Below are positions 47,524 through 55,931 of a stretch of DNA of 64,000 nt, one piece after another; the stretch's first letter is position 1, and each line of letters opens with the position of its first letter. Source of the DNA: Cytobacillus firmus (GTDB taxonomy: Bacteria > Bacillota > Bacilli > Bacillales > Cytobacillaceae); NCBI RefSeq assembly GCF_023715565.1, contig NZ_JAMBOJ010000010.1, forward strand, positions 33,505-97,504, in the 5' to 3' direction. The translations under genes and the position numbers were made by a program. The notes below the pieces were generated by a model. The model was not told the DNA's origin and did no database searches. It saw only the letters and a program-made list of their open reading frames with translations.

Positions 47524-49323
47524 TTATTTATCTTTAGTTAATTCCAGGAACTCTTCTACATCATCCATACATAATTGAACGGCGCTTTCCCAGAACTCAG
47601 GTCTGGTTAAATCAGCATTTAAATGCTTCATTGCTAAATCCTCAACTGTCATCGATGCAGTATCCTTTAATAATGCAATATATTTTTCCTCATACCCCTT
47701 CCCTTCTTTTAGTGCCTGTGCATAGATTCCAAGCGAAAATAAATATCCAAAAGTATATGGGAAATTATAAAATGGGACTCCAGTAATAAAGAAATGAAGC
47801 TTTGAAGCCCAGAAGGAAGGATGATACTCATCAAGTGCGTCGCCATAAGCCTCTTTTTGAGCAGCCGCCATGATTTCATTCAGACGGTCAGAACTTACAT
47901 TTCCCTGTTTTCTTTCTTCATAGAATCTTGTCTCAAAGAGGAATCGCGCATGGATATTCATTAGTAGTGCAACGGATCTTTGTACTTTATCTTCTAGAAG
48001 TGCCAATTTCTCATCTTCTGATCCTGCATTTTTCACTGCAGCATCAGAGACAATCATTTCTGCAAAAGTAGAAGCGGTTTCTGCAACATTCATGGCATAA
48101 TTTCGATTCAGCAAATGAAGATCTCTCATTGCATATGTATGAAAACCATGCCCAAGTTCATGTGCCAGGGTAGAAACATTGGATGGTGTCCCTGAGTATG
48201 TCATAAAGATTCTTGATTGGCTATCTTCAGGGAAGTAAGTATGAAAACCGCCTGGCGCCTTTCCTGGACGGTCCTCTGCTTCAATCCACTTTTCTTCAAA
48301 GGCTTTTGTAGAATAAGAGGTCATCTCTTCTCCAAAGTGAGCAAACTGCTCAAGGATAAATTCCGCACCCTCCTGATAAGTTAATTTCGTTTCTGACTCA
48401 GAGAGTGGTGCATCCAGATCATACCAGCTTAATTTTTCTAAACCTAAAAGCTTTGCTTTTCTCTCCAAATAGTTAACAAGCGGTGCTTTATTTCGGGAAA
48501 TAACATCCCACATTGTCTCCAGGGTTTCTTTTTTCATCCTGTTTAAATCCAGCGGTTCCTTAAGATAGTCATCCCAGCCTCTTAATTTATATACATTCAA
48601 CCTAAAACCGGCTAGGTGATTTAGAGTTTTGGACAAATAATCAGACTGACTGCCCCATAATTTTTCCCAATTATCAAAAACTTCCTTGCGCAACTTTCGG
48701 TCAGGACTCGAAAACTTATTGGCAGCCTGTCCAACTGACAGCTGTTTTTTCTCCCCATTTTCAGTATAGGGAATCTTTATATTTCCTACTATTACGTCAT
48801 ACATCTGGCCCCATCCGTGATACCCATCAACAGCAAGAGCATTAATAACAGTTTCTTCCTCCTGCGAAAGTTTTTCTGAGGCATTTTCACGGCGTTCGCT
48901 TAATACAAATGAGAGTTCATTTAATTCCTGATCATTTATTATCTGCTCCCATGCACTCTGATCTAAACTTGCCAGCTTCTGATCAAATACAGTTAAAGCA
49001 TTTTGAAAACCTGCACTCAATTCCGTAGTTGCCCCTCTAAGATCTTTCGCTTTTTTGTCTTCGGTATTTTGAGCCTGAAGACAACTGACAAAAGCACCTG
49101 CTTGGCGCACTTTTCTGGCCGTTTGCTGAAACAGCTCAATAATTTTACTTATTTCAGCGGCATCTGCCGCTGAGTTAGAAGGCTTCCAATTATGTATTGA
49201 ATTAGAAAATGTATCAATATGTTTTCTTGTTTCCTGTAAGTGCTGTTCAAATTCAGCTGAACCGCTCCCATCCTTAAAAAAGACATCTAAATCCCACACT
49301 AATGAATATGCTGTTGCAGTCAT
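47524..49323 (-). CDS. pepF: M3-family oligoendopeptidase F (PepF/YjbG type)
   Basis: A 599-residue metallopeptidase with the zinc motif HELGH in LAHELGHGFHTY (about 386-397) and the third ligand region ETASTFAEM about 25 residues later. It cleaves short peptides in the cytoplasm. It has no signal peptide. It stands alone between pssA and yjcZ-like DNA; B. subtilis homologues lie elsewhere, so this is a local difference. Confidence 0.95.
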   Translation of the reverse strand: MTATAYSLVWDLDVFFKDGSGSAEFEQHLQETRKHIDTFSNSIHNWKPSNSAADAAEISKIIELFQQTARKVRQAGAFVSCLQAQNTEDKKAKDLRGATTELSAGFQNALTVFDQKLASLDQSAWEQIINDQELNELSFVLSERRENASEKLSQEEETVINALAVDGYHGWGQMYDVIVGNIKIPYTENGEKKQLSVGQAANKFSSPDRKLRKEVFDNWEKLWGSQSDYLSKTLNHLAGFRLNVYKLRGWDDYLKEPLDLNRMKKETLETMWDVISRNKAPLVNYLERKAKLLGLEKLSWYDLDAPLSESETKLTYQEGAEFILEQFAHFGEEMTSYSTKAFEEKWIEAEDRPGKAPGGFHTYFPEDSQSRIFMTYSGTPSNVSTLAHELGHGFHTYAMRDLHLLNRNYAMNVAETASTFAEMIVSDAAVKNAGSEDEKLALLEDKVQRSVALLMNIHARFLFETRFYEERKQGNVSSDRLNEIMAAAQKEAYGDALDEYHPSFWASKLHFFITGVPFYNFPYTFGYLFSLGIYAQALKEGKGYEEKYIALLKDTASMTVEDLAMKHLNADLTRPEFWESAVQLCMDDVEEFLELTKDK

Positions 49324-49446
49324 AAAATCCCCCCATTAAAAGTTTCGGATGCAGAAATATTATACCTTTATTTTTCGGAAATTTCTATAAAATCACACAT
49401 TTAAAAGAGCCCATATCCTAAGATATGAGCCAACTGTTGGTTATCG

Positions 49447-49599
49447 CTACCTGAAATAGCCTCCATAATAAGCAAATCCCCCAAAGACAAGAAGCAGAAT
49501 CAGCAGGACAACTGCGAGGGCCAGCCAGAAACCCCCTCCTCCATAATAACCACATGGATAAGGAGGGGGAACAGGATAACCGCCGTAACCATAAGGCAT
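49447..49599 (-). CDS. YjcZ-like small glycine/tyrosine-rich membrane protein
   Basis: A 50-residue frame on the minus strand from an ATG at 49599 with GGGAGGT upstream. The N-terminus is rich in Pro, Gly and Tyr (MPYGYGGYPVPPPYPCGYYG), followed by one membrane helix (about 25-42) and YYGGYFR. This layout is that of YjcZ-type sporulation or coat-associated peptides. The function is unknown. Confidence 0.75.
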   Translation of the reverse strand: MPYGYGGYPVPPPYPCGYYGGGGFWLALAVVLLILLLVFGGFAYYGGYFR

Positions 49600-49762
49600 A
49601 ACCAATTACCTCCCTTCGCCTTCTATTATTAAGATATGTAACAAATGGACAATCGCTTAGGCTTTTGTACTAAATAACTGCTATAAATCGATGTTTTCTT
49701 AGCACCTCTATTAGAACAGTTCATAGAATATACTAGAAGGAATTTTATGGGAGGAGTGTTAA

Positions 49763-49936
49763 ATGAAGATTATCTCAATCTGCAAGAAATGCAAAGGCAC
49801 AGGCAGCATAAAAGCATGTAAATTCTTAAAGAAAACCTGCCCTGCCTGTAAGGGGTCAGGCAAACTGACAGAACATCTTTCCGATAGGCTGTTTTCGCAA
49901 AGTTTGTTGCTATTTATATTATATTTACTGAGTTGA
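49763..49936 (+). CDS. small CxxCxGxG zinc-finger peptide
   Basis: A 57-residue frame from an ATG at 49763 with GGGAGGAG upstream. Two DnaJ-type zinc knuckles are visible: CKKCKGTGS (about 7-15) and CPACKGSGK (about 26-34), which together could bind one zinc ion. The C-terminal ten residues are hydrophobic. The stop codon lies at the beginning of a dispersed repeat, so the native C-terminus may have been changed by repeat insertion. The function is unknown. Confidence 0.65.
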   Translation: MKIISICKKCKGTGSIKACKFLKKTCPACKGSGKLTEHLSDRLFSQSLLLFILYLLS

Positions 49937-50126
49937 TTGTAGTGGAAGGTGTGAGATCCTCGAAAATGCATTCGCATTCTCTTCGTGCGGTGTTTATCAA
50001 GGTAGCCAATTCAGAGTCCTTGCGGGATTAGCAGGACTGGTGAGACCCGCAGATGCGTAGCGTCGAGGAGGCTCACCGCCCGCCCCGTGGTTTGCTGAGC
50101 ATGCTCTCACTGCAATCAACGGACAA
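49932..50126 (+). repeat. dispersed Bacillus-type intergenic repeat, copy A
   Basis: Starts GTTGATTGTAGTGGAAGG and ends CAATCAACGGACAA, with GAGACCCGCAG and GAGGAGGCTCACCGCC in between. The same family, in the opposite orientation, is at 55799-55931, and a fragment is near 53366. Such units with a GTTGATTG edge occur in many Bacillus intergenic regions. Non-coding. Confidence 0.7.
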
Positions 50127-50232
50127 CATTGATAAGCGAAAAACAACAATTTATACGAAAAGAGCCTTCCGATATCAAGTATAAGGAGAGGAATAAGTAT
50201 TTTCTTCGCTCATAGCAGGGAGCCATTATATG

Positions 50233-50264
50233 AACCCTTTCACAGGCAAGGGTTTTTTATTTTG
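50233..50264 (+). terminator. terminator upstream of the lipoprotein gene
   Basis: AACCCTT, an eight-base loop, AAGGGTT, then TTTTATTTT. The transcript it ends is not clear; it isolates the lipoprotein gene from the repeat region. Confidence 0.7.
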
Positions 50265-50331
50265 TGCTGAAATACTATATAATGACATCGATAATAATAA
50301 CCATCGAATTCTACGAATTGGAGTGAACCAA

Positions 50332-51297
50332 ATGAAGCAAGGCAGAACGATTTTGGCAGTTCTCCTTTTATTGCTTACAGCTGGCTGTTCTCTTGAAGAG
50401 CAGCAAAGCAAGAAAACGGATGATAAACCTTCAAATGAAACATCAGAAGTGACTGACTATACTATTATTGAGGCCTCAGCCCAGCAAATCGAGCATATTC
50501 AAGGGATCGGATATCCGGGAAATGATCCTGGCCTCTATCTTGCATCAAGCGAAGGATTCAAGTTTTTCAAAGATGGCATTTGGCACGAGACCACTTCTCT
50601 TAACCATGACTATATGGGGTTTCAGGCAGTCAAAGATGGATTCATTGTCAGCGGCCATCCTGATAAGAACTCCGTGATAAAAAACGCTCTTGGAATTGTG
50701 AAAAGTACAGATAAAGGCGCCTCATTCAAAAAACTTGCTTTTAGCGGAACAAGTTCTTTTCCTTTTTTAGCTGCAGGCTATGATACCAATATAATCTATA
50801 TGATCAATCAGGAAAAAAACGAGGAGCTTGCGGCAGGTGTCTACCGCTCTCAAGATGCAGGCAAAACATGGGATCCGGTCAGCTTACAAGGACTTGAGGC
50901 CGACACACTTGGTATGATCGCGGCACATCCATCAAATCCGGAAATCATGGCCATGTCAACAAGAAGCGGCATCTTTTACTCAGAGGATAAAGGAGAAACC
51001 GTCAAATTAGTAACTGAGCCAATTATGGCTACAGCCCTCACTTTTACGAAAAACAGCTTGTATTATGCCTCTGCAGATCAGGAAAAGGTTCAAATGAACA
51101 AAATTGATCTTATAACGATGGAAGACTCACAGGTTAAAATCCCTTTTCTCAGCTATGACAACCCTATTACATATATTGCCTCCGATCAAAAATCTGACGG
51201 AAAGCTTGCTGTTTCAACATATCTCAAAGATGTATATGAATCTGCAGACAGCGGTGAGAACTGGAAGCTCTTATTGAAAAACGGCAGAATTGAATAA
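50332..51297 (+). CDS. F510_1955-type beta-propeller lipoprotein
   Basis: A 321-residue protein from the ATG at 50332 (GGAGTGA upstream). The signal peptide ends in a lipobox LLTAGC (Cys about 20), so it is anchored at the outer face of the membrane. Four or five BNR/Asp-box repeats are visible: STDKGASF, SQDAGKTW, SEDKGETV and SADSGENW, spaced about 45-60 residues apart, indicating a sortilin/sialidase-type beta-propeller. No catalytic site is obvious. Ligand unknown. It shares a bidirectional terminator with sigK. Confidence 0.85.
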   Translation: MKQGRTILAVLLLLLTAGCSLEEQQSKKTDDKPSNETSEVTDYTIIEASAQQIEHIQGIGYPGNDPGLYLASSEGFKFFKDGIWHETTSLNHDYMGFQAVKDGFIVSGHPDKNSVIKNALGIVKSTDKGASFKKLAFSGTSSFPFLAAGYDTNIIYMINQEKNEELAAGVYRSQDAGKTWDPVSLQGLEADTLGMIAAHPSNPEIMAMSTRSGIFYSEDKGETVKLVTEPIMATALTFTKNSLYYASADQEKVQMNKIDLITMEDSQVKIPFLSYDNPITYIASDQKSDGKLAVSTYLKDVYESADSGENWKLLLKNGRIE

Positions 51298-51299
51298 CG

Positions 51300-51324
51300 A
51301 AAGGGACAGTCAAACTGTCCCTTT
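51300..51324. terminator. bidirectional terminator between the lipoprotein gene and sigK
   Basis: AAAGGGACAG, loop TCAAA-like, CTGTCCCTTT: a perfect 10-bp stem between two convergent stops. Confidence 0.88.
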
Positions 51325-52042
51325 AGCTGTTATTTTTCCTTTTTTCTTTTTCTGCCCGATAAAACTCATGAAACATTTTCATTAATGCTCTCTTTTCAAT
51401 TCTTGAGACATAACTTCTTGATATTCCAAGCTCTTTGGCAATTTCTCTTTGTGTTTTTTCTTTTTGCAGATCAAGCCCGAACCGACCTACAATGACTTCT
51501 TTCTCTCTGTCATCTAAAACATCAATGTACTCCTTCACTTTTTCCAGCTCCATATTTAGCTGAATCGTATTAATAACATCCTCAGATTCTGACTTTAGAA
51601 CATCAATCAGAGATATTTCATTGCCTTCTTTGTCCTGCCCAATTGGATCATGAAGTGACACATCTTTTTTAGTCTTCTTTAATGCGCGCAGGTGCATCAG
51701 TATCTCATTTTCAATACAACGGGCTGCATAAGTGGCTAGCTTAGTGCCCTTCCCTTCCGAATAGCTCTCAATGGCCTTTATTAGCCCGATTGTCCCTATT
51801 GAAATTAGATCCTCAGAATCTTCTCCTGTATTTTCAAACTTCTTTACAATATGGGCAACCAGCCTGAGATTATGTTCAATAAGCATATTACGGGCATGCG
51901 AATCGCCCGCAGCCATCAAACGCAGGTATTTCTTTTCATCTGCAGGAGACAGCGGTTGGGGAAATGCATTATTTTTTACATAAGATACAAGAAACACTAT
52001 CTCCTTAACCAAAAATCCGAGTGCAGTCAAAATACCGGACAT
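51323..52042 (-). CDS. sigK: RNA polymerase sporulation sigma factor SigK (pro-sigma-K)
   Basis: A 239-residue, uninterrupted sigma-70-family protein. The first 20 residues or so are the hydrophobic pro-sequence ([20 protein letters not shown]) removed by SpoIVFB. Region 2 has [13 protein letters not shown] and [15 protein letters not shown], and region 4 the helix-turn-helix [23 protein letters not shown]. It drives late mother-cell genes. In B. subtilis the gene is split by skin; here it is contiguous, so no DNA rearrangement is needed at this locus. Confidence 0.97.
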   Translation of the reverse strand: MSGILTALGFLVKEIVFLVSYVKNNAFPQPLSPADEKKYLRLMAAGDSHARNMLIEHNLRLVAHIVKKFENTGEDSEDLISIGTIGLIKAIESYSEGKGTKLATYAARCIENEILMHLRALKKTKKDVSLHDPIGQDKEGNEISLIDVLKSESEDVINTIQLNMELEKVKEYIDVLDDREKEVIVGRFGLDLQKEKTQREIAKELGISRSYVSRIEKRALMKMFHEFYRAEKEKRKNNS

Positions 52043-52308
52043 CGTTCCACCCCCGCTTATAATGCGTTCAAAAATGCCTTTAACTAATTCCTATGTGTGG
52101 ATGGAGTTGTTTTTGTCTGTCCACTTCAGATAATTTCCTCAGAAAAATTTGCTGCCCTCATTTTTTCAGGCATTAAACCTTCATTAAAGCTTTTCACAGT
52201 GGTGATAGGCTATAATTATTCTTGGTATAATTATTATCGCCTACATGCTGTATACATAGCTTCGTTTCAAGTTATATAATTAATCAGGAAGAAAGAGGTC
52301 TTGATAAT

Positions 52309-52473
52309 TTGAATGGTCAGAGAATAATTTTAGCCCTTGTATTTTTTATTGTTTTTCTTGACAGCCTTGCAAAGTTTATATTTGAAGGTTTTTCTTTAAA
52401 GACCTTGCTGATATTGCTCGCAGTTACTGGAATTGTTCTATTTCTTTGGATTTACCCTAACAAAAAGGACTGA
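52309..52473 (+). CDS. small membrane protein of unknown function
   Basis: A 54-residue frame with a TTG start and AGAGGT upstream. It begins MNGQRIILALVFFIVFLDS and has two hydrophobic segments (about 5-20 and 31-48) with a short basic C-terminus (NKKD). It ends inside a strong terminator, which supports real expression. I do not recognise the family. Confidence 0.6.
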   Translation: MNGQRIILALVFFIVFLDSLAKFIFEGFSLKTLLILLAVTGIVLFLWIYPNKKD

Positions 52474-52501
52474 CTTCTCAATCCGGAAGTCAGTCCTTTT
52501 T
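52462..52501 (+). terminator. terminator overlapping the end of the 52309 gene
   Basis: AAAAAGGACTGACTTC and GAAGTCAGTCCTTTTT form a 15-bp stem with an eight-base loop. Confidence 0.9.
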
Positions 52502-52502
52502 G

Positions 52503-52595
52503 TTATATTTCATATTCCTCCGTTACGCTTACCTCAGCAGAAATGATGCAGCCGACAGTACCGCACACAACCAATCCCATTACGATCCAGAACAT
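52503..52595 (-). CDS. possible 30-residue membrane peptide
   Basis: An ATG at 52595 preceded by AAGGGG opens a frame reading MFWIVMGLVVCGTVGCIISA followed by an acidic tail (EVSVTEEYEI). One hydrophobic helix with two cysteines. The family is unknown; kept because of the ribosome site and helix pattern. Confidence 0.35.
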   Translation of the reverse strand: MFWIVMGLVVCGTVGCIISAEVSVTEEYEI

Positions 52596-52698
52596 CCTCC
52601 ACACCCCTTTTATAATTCCTTATTTTCTTTAATGTAACATGGTTTCTGTTTCAAAAAATGGTAGGAATGTGAACATTCTGTTAATCAGCATCAATGAA

Positions 52699-52752
52699 TC
52701 AGTTTCTTTTCTTTCGGAATTTCAAGGTTAAAATTAAAATATGCAAAGACAT
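52699..52752 (-). CDS. possible truncated YrzI-type peptide
   Basis: An ATG at 52752 with a near-perfect TTAGGAGGTAAG site opens a 17-residue frame, MSLHILILTLKFRKKRN. It matches the first part of the neighbouring YrzI (MTLNILFLTVTIKKRH) and then stops, so it could be a shortened paralogue or a genuine micropeptide. Confidence 0.4.
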   Translation of the reverse strand: MSLHILILTLKFRKKRN

Positions 52753-52880
52753 GCCCCTTACCTCCTAACCGGTTACAGCTTTGTTAGGTGGAATCTTTCT
52801 CCACCCAGAAAATTGCCTGACGACCTTGTAAAATGTAAATCATATTACAAACCACCTTTCATGTTTTTTTGTCACTGAAA

Positions 52881-53021
52881 TTAAAATGGACGGTAAATTG
52901 AGAATTGACGATCACGGTTTTGTTCAATAATTTTTTTAGCCATTTGTTCCCGAACAACATCTTCTGCTGATACGTGACGTTTTTTTATCGTGACTGTCAA
53001 AAATAAGATATTTAATGTCAT
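52881..53021 (-). CDS. yrzI: YrzI family small protein
   Basis: A 46-residue protein from the ATG at 53021 with AGGAGGTGG upstream; the longer frame to 53102 would run through a terminator and is rejected. It begins MTLNILFLTVTIKKRHVSAED, a short hydrophobic helix followed by a basic/acidic helical tail ending SIYRPF, as in YrzI. The family is found in spore formers and has no assigned function. Confidence 0.75.
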   Translation of the reverse strand: MTLNILFLTVTIKKRHVSAEDVVREQMAKKIIEQNRDRQFSIYRPF

Positions 53022-53065
53022 TAAATATTCCACCTCCTCTTTCATATCCTGCCAAAAGGCACAAA

Positions 53066-53098
53066 AAAACCGCAAAGAGATATACTCCCAGCGGCTTT
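53066..53098 (-). terminator. terminator-like hairpin upstream of yrzI
   Basis: CCGC and GCGG close a stem with an inner GAG/CTC helix; on the minus strand seven T follow. With the next entry it makes a double block before yrzI. Confidence 0.6.
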
Positions 53099-53110
53099 CC
53101 ATTTAGGCAT

Positions 53111-53140
53111 AAAAAACCGCAGGGACAATTCTTCCTGCGG
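53111..53140 (-). terminator. terminator after the 53170-53250 peptide
   Basis: On the minus strand CCGCAGG, loop, CCCTGCGG, then TTTTTTA. Confidence 0.85.
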
Positions 53141-53169
53141 CATGGATATGTAATGTCAATAAAGAAAAT

Positions 53170-53250
53170 CTAAGCGATCCATTCCATATAGGTCGAATTT
53201 GTACAATATTTATTTAGCTGTGCTTTTAATACAATTGCAGTTAACATCAT
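53170..53250 (-). CDS. possible 26-residue micropeptide
   Basis: An ATG at 53250 with AAAGGAGG nine bases upstream opens MMLTAIVLKAQLNKYCTNST and ends ...WIA. A strong terminator follows 30 bases after the stop. The canonical ribosome site and the terminator are the evidence; the sequence itself is not recognised. Confidence 0.45.
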   Translation of the reverse strand: MMLTAIVLKAQLNKYCTNSTYMEWIA

Positions 53251-53365
53251 TTCATTCGACCTCCTTTATAGAATTTTCGCTTACACTGGTAATTATATCC
53301 ACGATTATGCTGTTTGTAAACCTCTTTTTGATAAATTATTATTTTATATTTTTTTTATAAATGTA

Positions 53366-53440
53366 GCCAGTCGATTTCCGCGAGTAGGGATGCGTCAGCA
53401 TTTTCGAGAATCAAATGCCCACAGCGAAGATCCGCTTAGT
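53366..53440 (-). repeat. fragment of the dispersed repeat family
   Basis: GTCGATTTCCGCGAG resembles one edge of the 55799-55931 copy, and GCATTTTCGAG (53398-53408) is the exact inverse of CTCGAAAATGC in copy A (49959-49969). The unit is degraded. The rest of 53251-53490 shows nothing else. Confidence 0.4.
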
Positions 53441-53490
53441 AAAATGCATAAAAATATTAAGAAGCAACATACTTTACGAAAATAACCGAT

Positions 53491-53518
53491 GAAAAAAACG
53501 CCCGGAGATCCGGGCGTT
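53491..53518 (-). terminator. terminator after yrhC
   Basis: AACGCCCGGA and TCCGGGCGTT form a 10-bp stem with a two-base loop and seven T on the minus strand. Confidence 0.9.
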
Positions 53519-53526
53519 GGTTTTAC

Positions 53527-53787
53527 TTATTTTCTCATGAGATATTCCTGGCCTTCATCCGTTTCATTCAATTTCGTTCTGCAACGTTTGGAAAGGGTAA
53601 AGAAAAGGATTGAGCCTATAAGGAAAGCTGAGGAAGATCCAGCCATTATATATAAATCAGAAACTGTATTGGCAGTGTCAGGGATAATTAAACCAATGTA
53701 AAAAAACGATCCAACAGCGAGCATTGAAATTGCAAACCGCTTGAAATCAACCATTTTTTGATATAAGTGCTTTGCTTCGTTCATCAT
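53527..53787 (-). CDS. yrhC: YrhC family membrane protein
   Basis: An 86-residue protein with AAGGTGATAA upstream and two membrane segments (about 14-36 and 44-66) flanked by charged ends. In B. subtilis yrhC ends the yrrT-mtnN-mccA-mccB-yrhC operon for methionine-to-cysteine conversion. Here mccA and mccB are missing and yrhC lies directly downstream of mtnN. The function is unknown. Confidence 0.8.
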   Translation of the reverse strand: MMNEAKHLYQKMVDFKRFAISMLAVGSFFYIGLIIPDTANTVSDLYIMAGSSSAFLIGSILFFTLSKRCRTKLNETDEGQEYLMRK

Positions 53788-53903
53788 TTATTATCACCTT
53801 CTAAGAAAGACTGTATTTCTACTTTAACATACTTAGCAAGTTTGAAGGTGATGTAAATAATGTAAGATAGGAAAAAAAGGGAAAGGATTATCCCTTTAAA
53901 AAA

Positions 53904-54608
53904 TTATTTGTTATTCTTAAGGGCATCTACTATCTTCATTACGAGTGTAGCAGAATGAAGTGCTGCCTTCTCCAAAAATTGTTCAAATGAAACATCAGAT
54001 TCTTTACCTGCAATGTCAGACAGGGCACGGATGACAACAAAAGGAGTCTCAAACTGATGAGCAACCTGCGCAACTGCTGCTGCTTCCATTTCTACTGCCT
54101 GAAGATCTGTAAATTTATCACGGATATAATCCACTCTTGCAGGATCACTCATGAAGGAGTCACCTGTTGCAATTAACCCTCTAACAACCTGGATATCACC
54201 GATTTCTCTGGCACATGCCTCAGCAATTTGCACAAGGCCGTGATCAGCTTCAAATGCTGCCGGCAATTGAGGCACCTGGCCATATTCATAGCCAAAAGCA
54301 GTAACGTCTACATCATGATGTCTAACCTCAGTCGAAATTACCGTATCTCCAACATTCAGTGCAGGATTAAATCCTCCAGCTGAACCGGTGTTAATGACAA
54401 AATCCGGCTTGTACCTCTCCAAGAGGATGGCAGTCGACATGGCTGCATTCACTTTGCCTATTCCAGAACGGAGCAGCACAACATCTGCACCATTCATCTT
54501 TCCTGCTGTATACTCGCATCCGGCAATCGTTTCCTGTTGCTTATCTTCTATTTTATCTCTAAGTAAAGTAACTTCCTCTTCCATTGCTCCAATAATAGCT
54601 ATTTTCAT
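53904..54608 (-). CDS. mtnN: 5'-methylthioadenosine/S-adenosylhomocysteine nucleosidase
   Basis: A 234-residue phosphorylase-fold enzyme with IGAMEEEV at the start, NTGSAGGF (about 75-82), the catalytic glutamate block [12 protein letters not shown] and the aspartate block RALSDIAG. It cleaves MTA and SAH for methionine salvage and activated-methyl-cycle clearance. The ribosome site is AAAGAGG. No yrrT or mcc genes accompany it here. Confidence 0.96.
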   Translation of the reverse strand: MKIAIIGAMEEEVTLLRDKIEDKQQETIAGCEYTAGKMNGADVVLLRSGIGKVNAAMSTAILLERYKPDFVINTGSAGGFNPALNVGDTVISTEVRHHDVDVTAFGYEYGQVPQLPAAFEADHGLVQIAEACAREIGDIQVVRGLIATGDSFMSDPARVDYIRDKFTDLQAVEMEAAAVAQVAHQFETPFVVIRALSDIAGKESDVSFEQFLEKAALHSATLVMKIVDALKNNK

Positions 54609-54811
54609 TTTAAAACCTCTTTCTGATTTTTCTTTGCTTTGATTACAATCATGGTATTTGCATGCCCATATGATTTATGCAAACTCTATTCTACCATCAT
54701 AAACGTGATGTTTGCCATATTCGTAATTAATTCATGCAGGTTTTGAAAGTTGCCAGACTAAAACTAACCCCATAAAATAAAAGATAGTATCGAAGGGAAG
54801 GAGGAATTATG

Positions 54812-55018
54812 ATGAATTTCCAGTTTGATTTGATAGAAGATAAGGTTGAGTTTTATGAAGCTCCTAGTTTAAAGGAGCTTGAAAAGAAGATAAATTTGCA
54901 GATTGAGCATAATAAAGCCATCCTTTTATCTGTTCACCACGTATCGCATCAAATGCATCTTGATGAGAATGGAAGGACTTATTTCTCGGCGGTGGTCCAC
55001 TATAAAGCAAAAAAATAA
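54812..55018 (+). CDS. yrzA: YrzA/DUF2536 family protein
   Basis: A 68-residue protein from the second of two adjacent ATG codons (54812), seven bases after AAGGAGG; the first ATG (54809) is only four bases away. It begins MNFQFDLIEDKVEFYEAPSL. The family is small, soluble and of unknown function. It faces yrrS with a shared terminator. Confidence 0.8.
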   Translation: MNFQFDLIEDKVEFYEAPSLKELEKKINLQIEHNKAILLSVHHVSHQMHLDENGRTYFSAVVHYKAKK

Positions 55019-55039
55019 GGACGCCCTGGCGTCCTTATT
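55014..55039. terminator. bidirectional terminator between yrzA and yrrS
   Basis: AATAAGGACGCC, two bases, GGCGTCCTTATT: a perfect stem that includes the yrzA stop codon. Confidence 0.88.
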
Positions 55040-55041
55040 AA

Positions 55042-55707
55042 CTAATTTATTTCATTTAAGACCTCTACCCTGGATGGCTTCCATCCTTTTCCGTCAACCC
55101 AGTCTATATAGACACGGTACTTTTCACTTTTATCTTTTGTGGAAATTGTTCCAACAGAGCTGTTGGGTCCATTATTTCCGAGGAACCAAACAGTCATATT
55201 TCCTTGATCAACACCTGTTGCATAAGAAATGGCGCTGAGCATTTCCTGCCAATCTGCATGATTTTGATCATAGACAGCTGTATGCTCTCCGGTTTGAGAG
55301 GTTCCTACTGGTTTCCATGCTGGATTTTCAATCGTTCTTTCAACGTCAGGCCCGCTTCCGCCTTCTGTTACAACTTGTTCTTGATCTCCCTCAGTCTCCT
55401 CAGCATTTTCTTCTTTTTCTTTTTCTTTTTCTTCTTCAGGATCTTTATCAGCTTTCTCTTTGTCTTTATCCTTATTTTGCTCTATGTCATTTCCCTTATC
55501 TTCCTTATTTTTCTCTTTTTGTTTCGATTCAGAAGCTGTCTGTTCATCGGCAGGAAGTGCCTGGTCATTATTACCGCCAAAGAATATTTTGGCTGATACA
55601 ACAATAATAAGGATGATGACAAGTGCAATAAGGCTATTTAAGATAATATTGGTTTTTTTTCTTTTTTCCCGTTGACCAAAACGGGATTCTCTGTTATTTC
55701 CTTTCAA
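55042..55707 (-). CDS. yrrS: YrrS/DUF1510 family membrane protein
   Basis: A 221-residue protein with a TTG start and GGGGAGGAG upstream. A basic N-terminus, one membrane helix (about 20-42), then a long low-complexity linker of Glu, Lys and Asp (about 58-110) and the C-terminal DUF1510 domain (about 125-221). YrrS is co-transcribed with a penicillin-binding protein in B. subtilis, which suggests a cell-wall role; this remains inference. Confidence 0.88.
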   Translation of the reverse strand: MKGNNRESRFGQREKRKKTNIILNSLIALVIILIIVVSAKIFFGGNNDQALPADEQTASESKQKEKNKEDKGNDIEQNKDKDKEKADKDPEEEKEKEKEENAEETEGDQEQVVTEGGSGPDVERTIENPAWKPVGTSQTGEHTAVYDQNHADWQEMLSAISYATGVDQGNMTVWFLGNNGPNSSVGTISTKDKSEKYRVYIDWVDGKGWKPSRVEVLNEIN

Positions 55708-55798
55708 GACTTTCTCCTCCCCAATTTGTAAGAATTACAAGTAAATACCAGAATGAACTATTTAATGCACTATAATAATATAATTTTTACTTATAATT

Positions 55799-55931
55799 TT
55801 GTCTGTTGATTTCCGCTCCAGGCCTTGCTTTCCGCGAGGAGTGCTGCCAGCCTCCTCAGCTTTGCCTGTGGGGTCTCGCATTCCCTCACTTCCCGCAGAA
55901 GTCAAGTGCCCTCCACTCCAATCAACTCAGT
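55799..55931 (-). repeat. dispersed intergenic repeat, copy B
   Basis: On the minus strand it starts GTTGATTGGAGTGGAGGG and ends AAATCAACAGACAA, sharing GAGACCCC, GAGGAGGCT and both ends with copy A at 49932-50126. It fills most of the yrrS-pbpI gap. The remainder (55932-56128) has only an inverted repeat TAGGTTAT...ATAACCTA near 56034-56059. Confidence 0.65.

Noticed and set aside
55204..55607. Long plus-strand frames rich in Phe and Leu opposite yrrS
   Set aside because: They are the complement of the Glu/Lys-rich linker of YrrS, whose codons give open antisense frames; no ribosome site or family.
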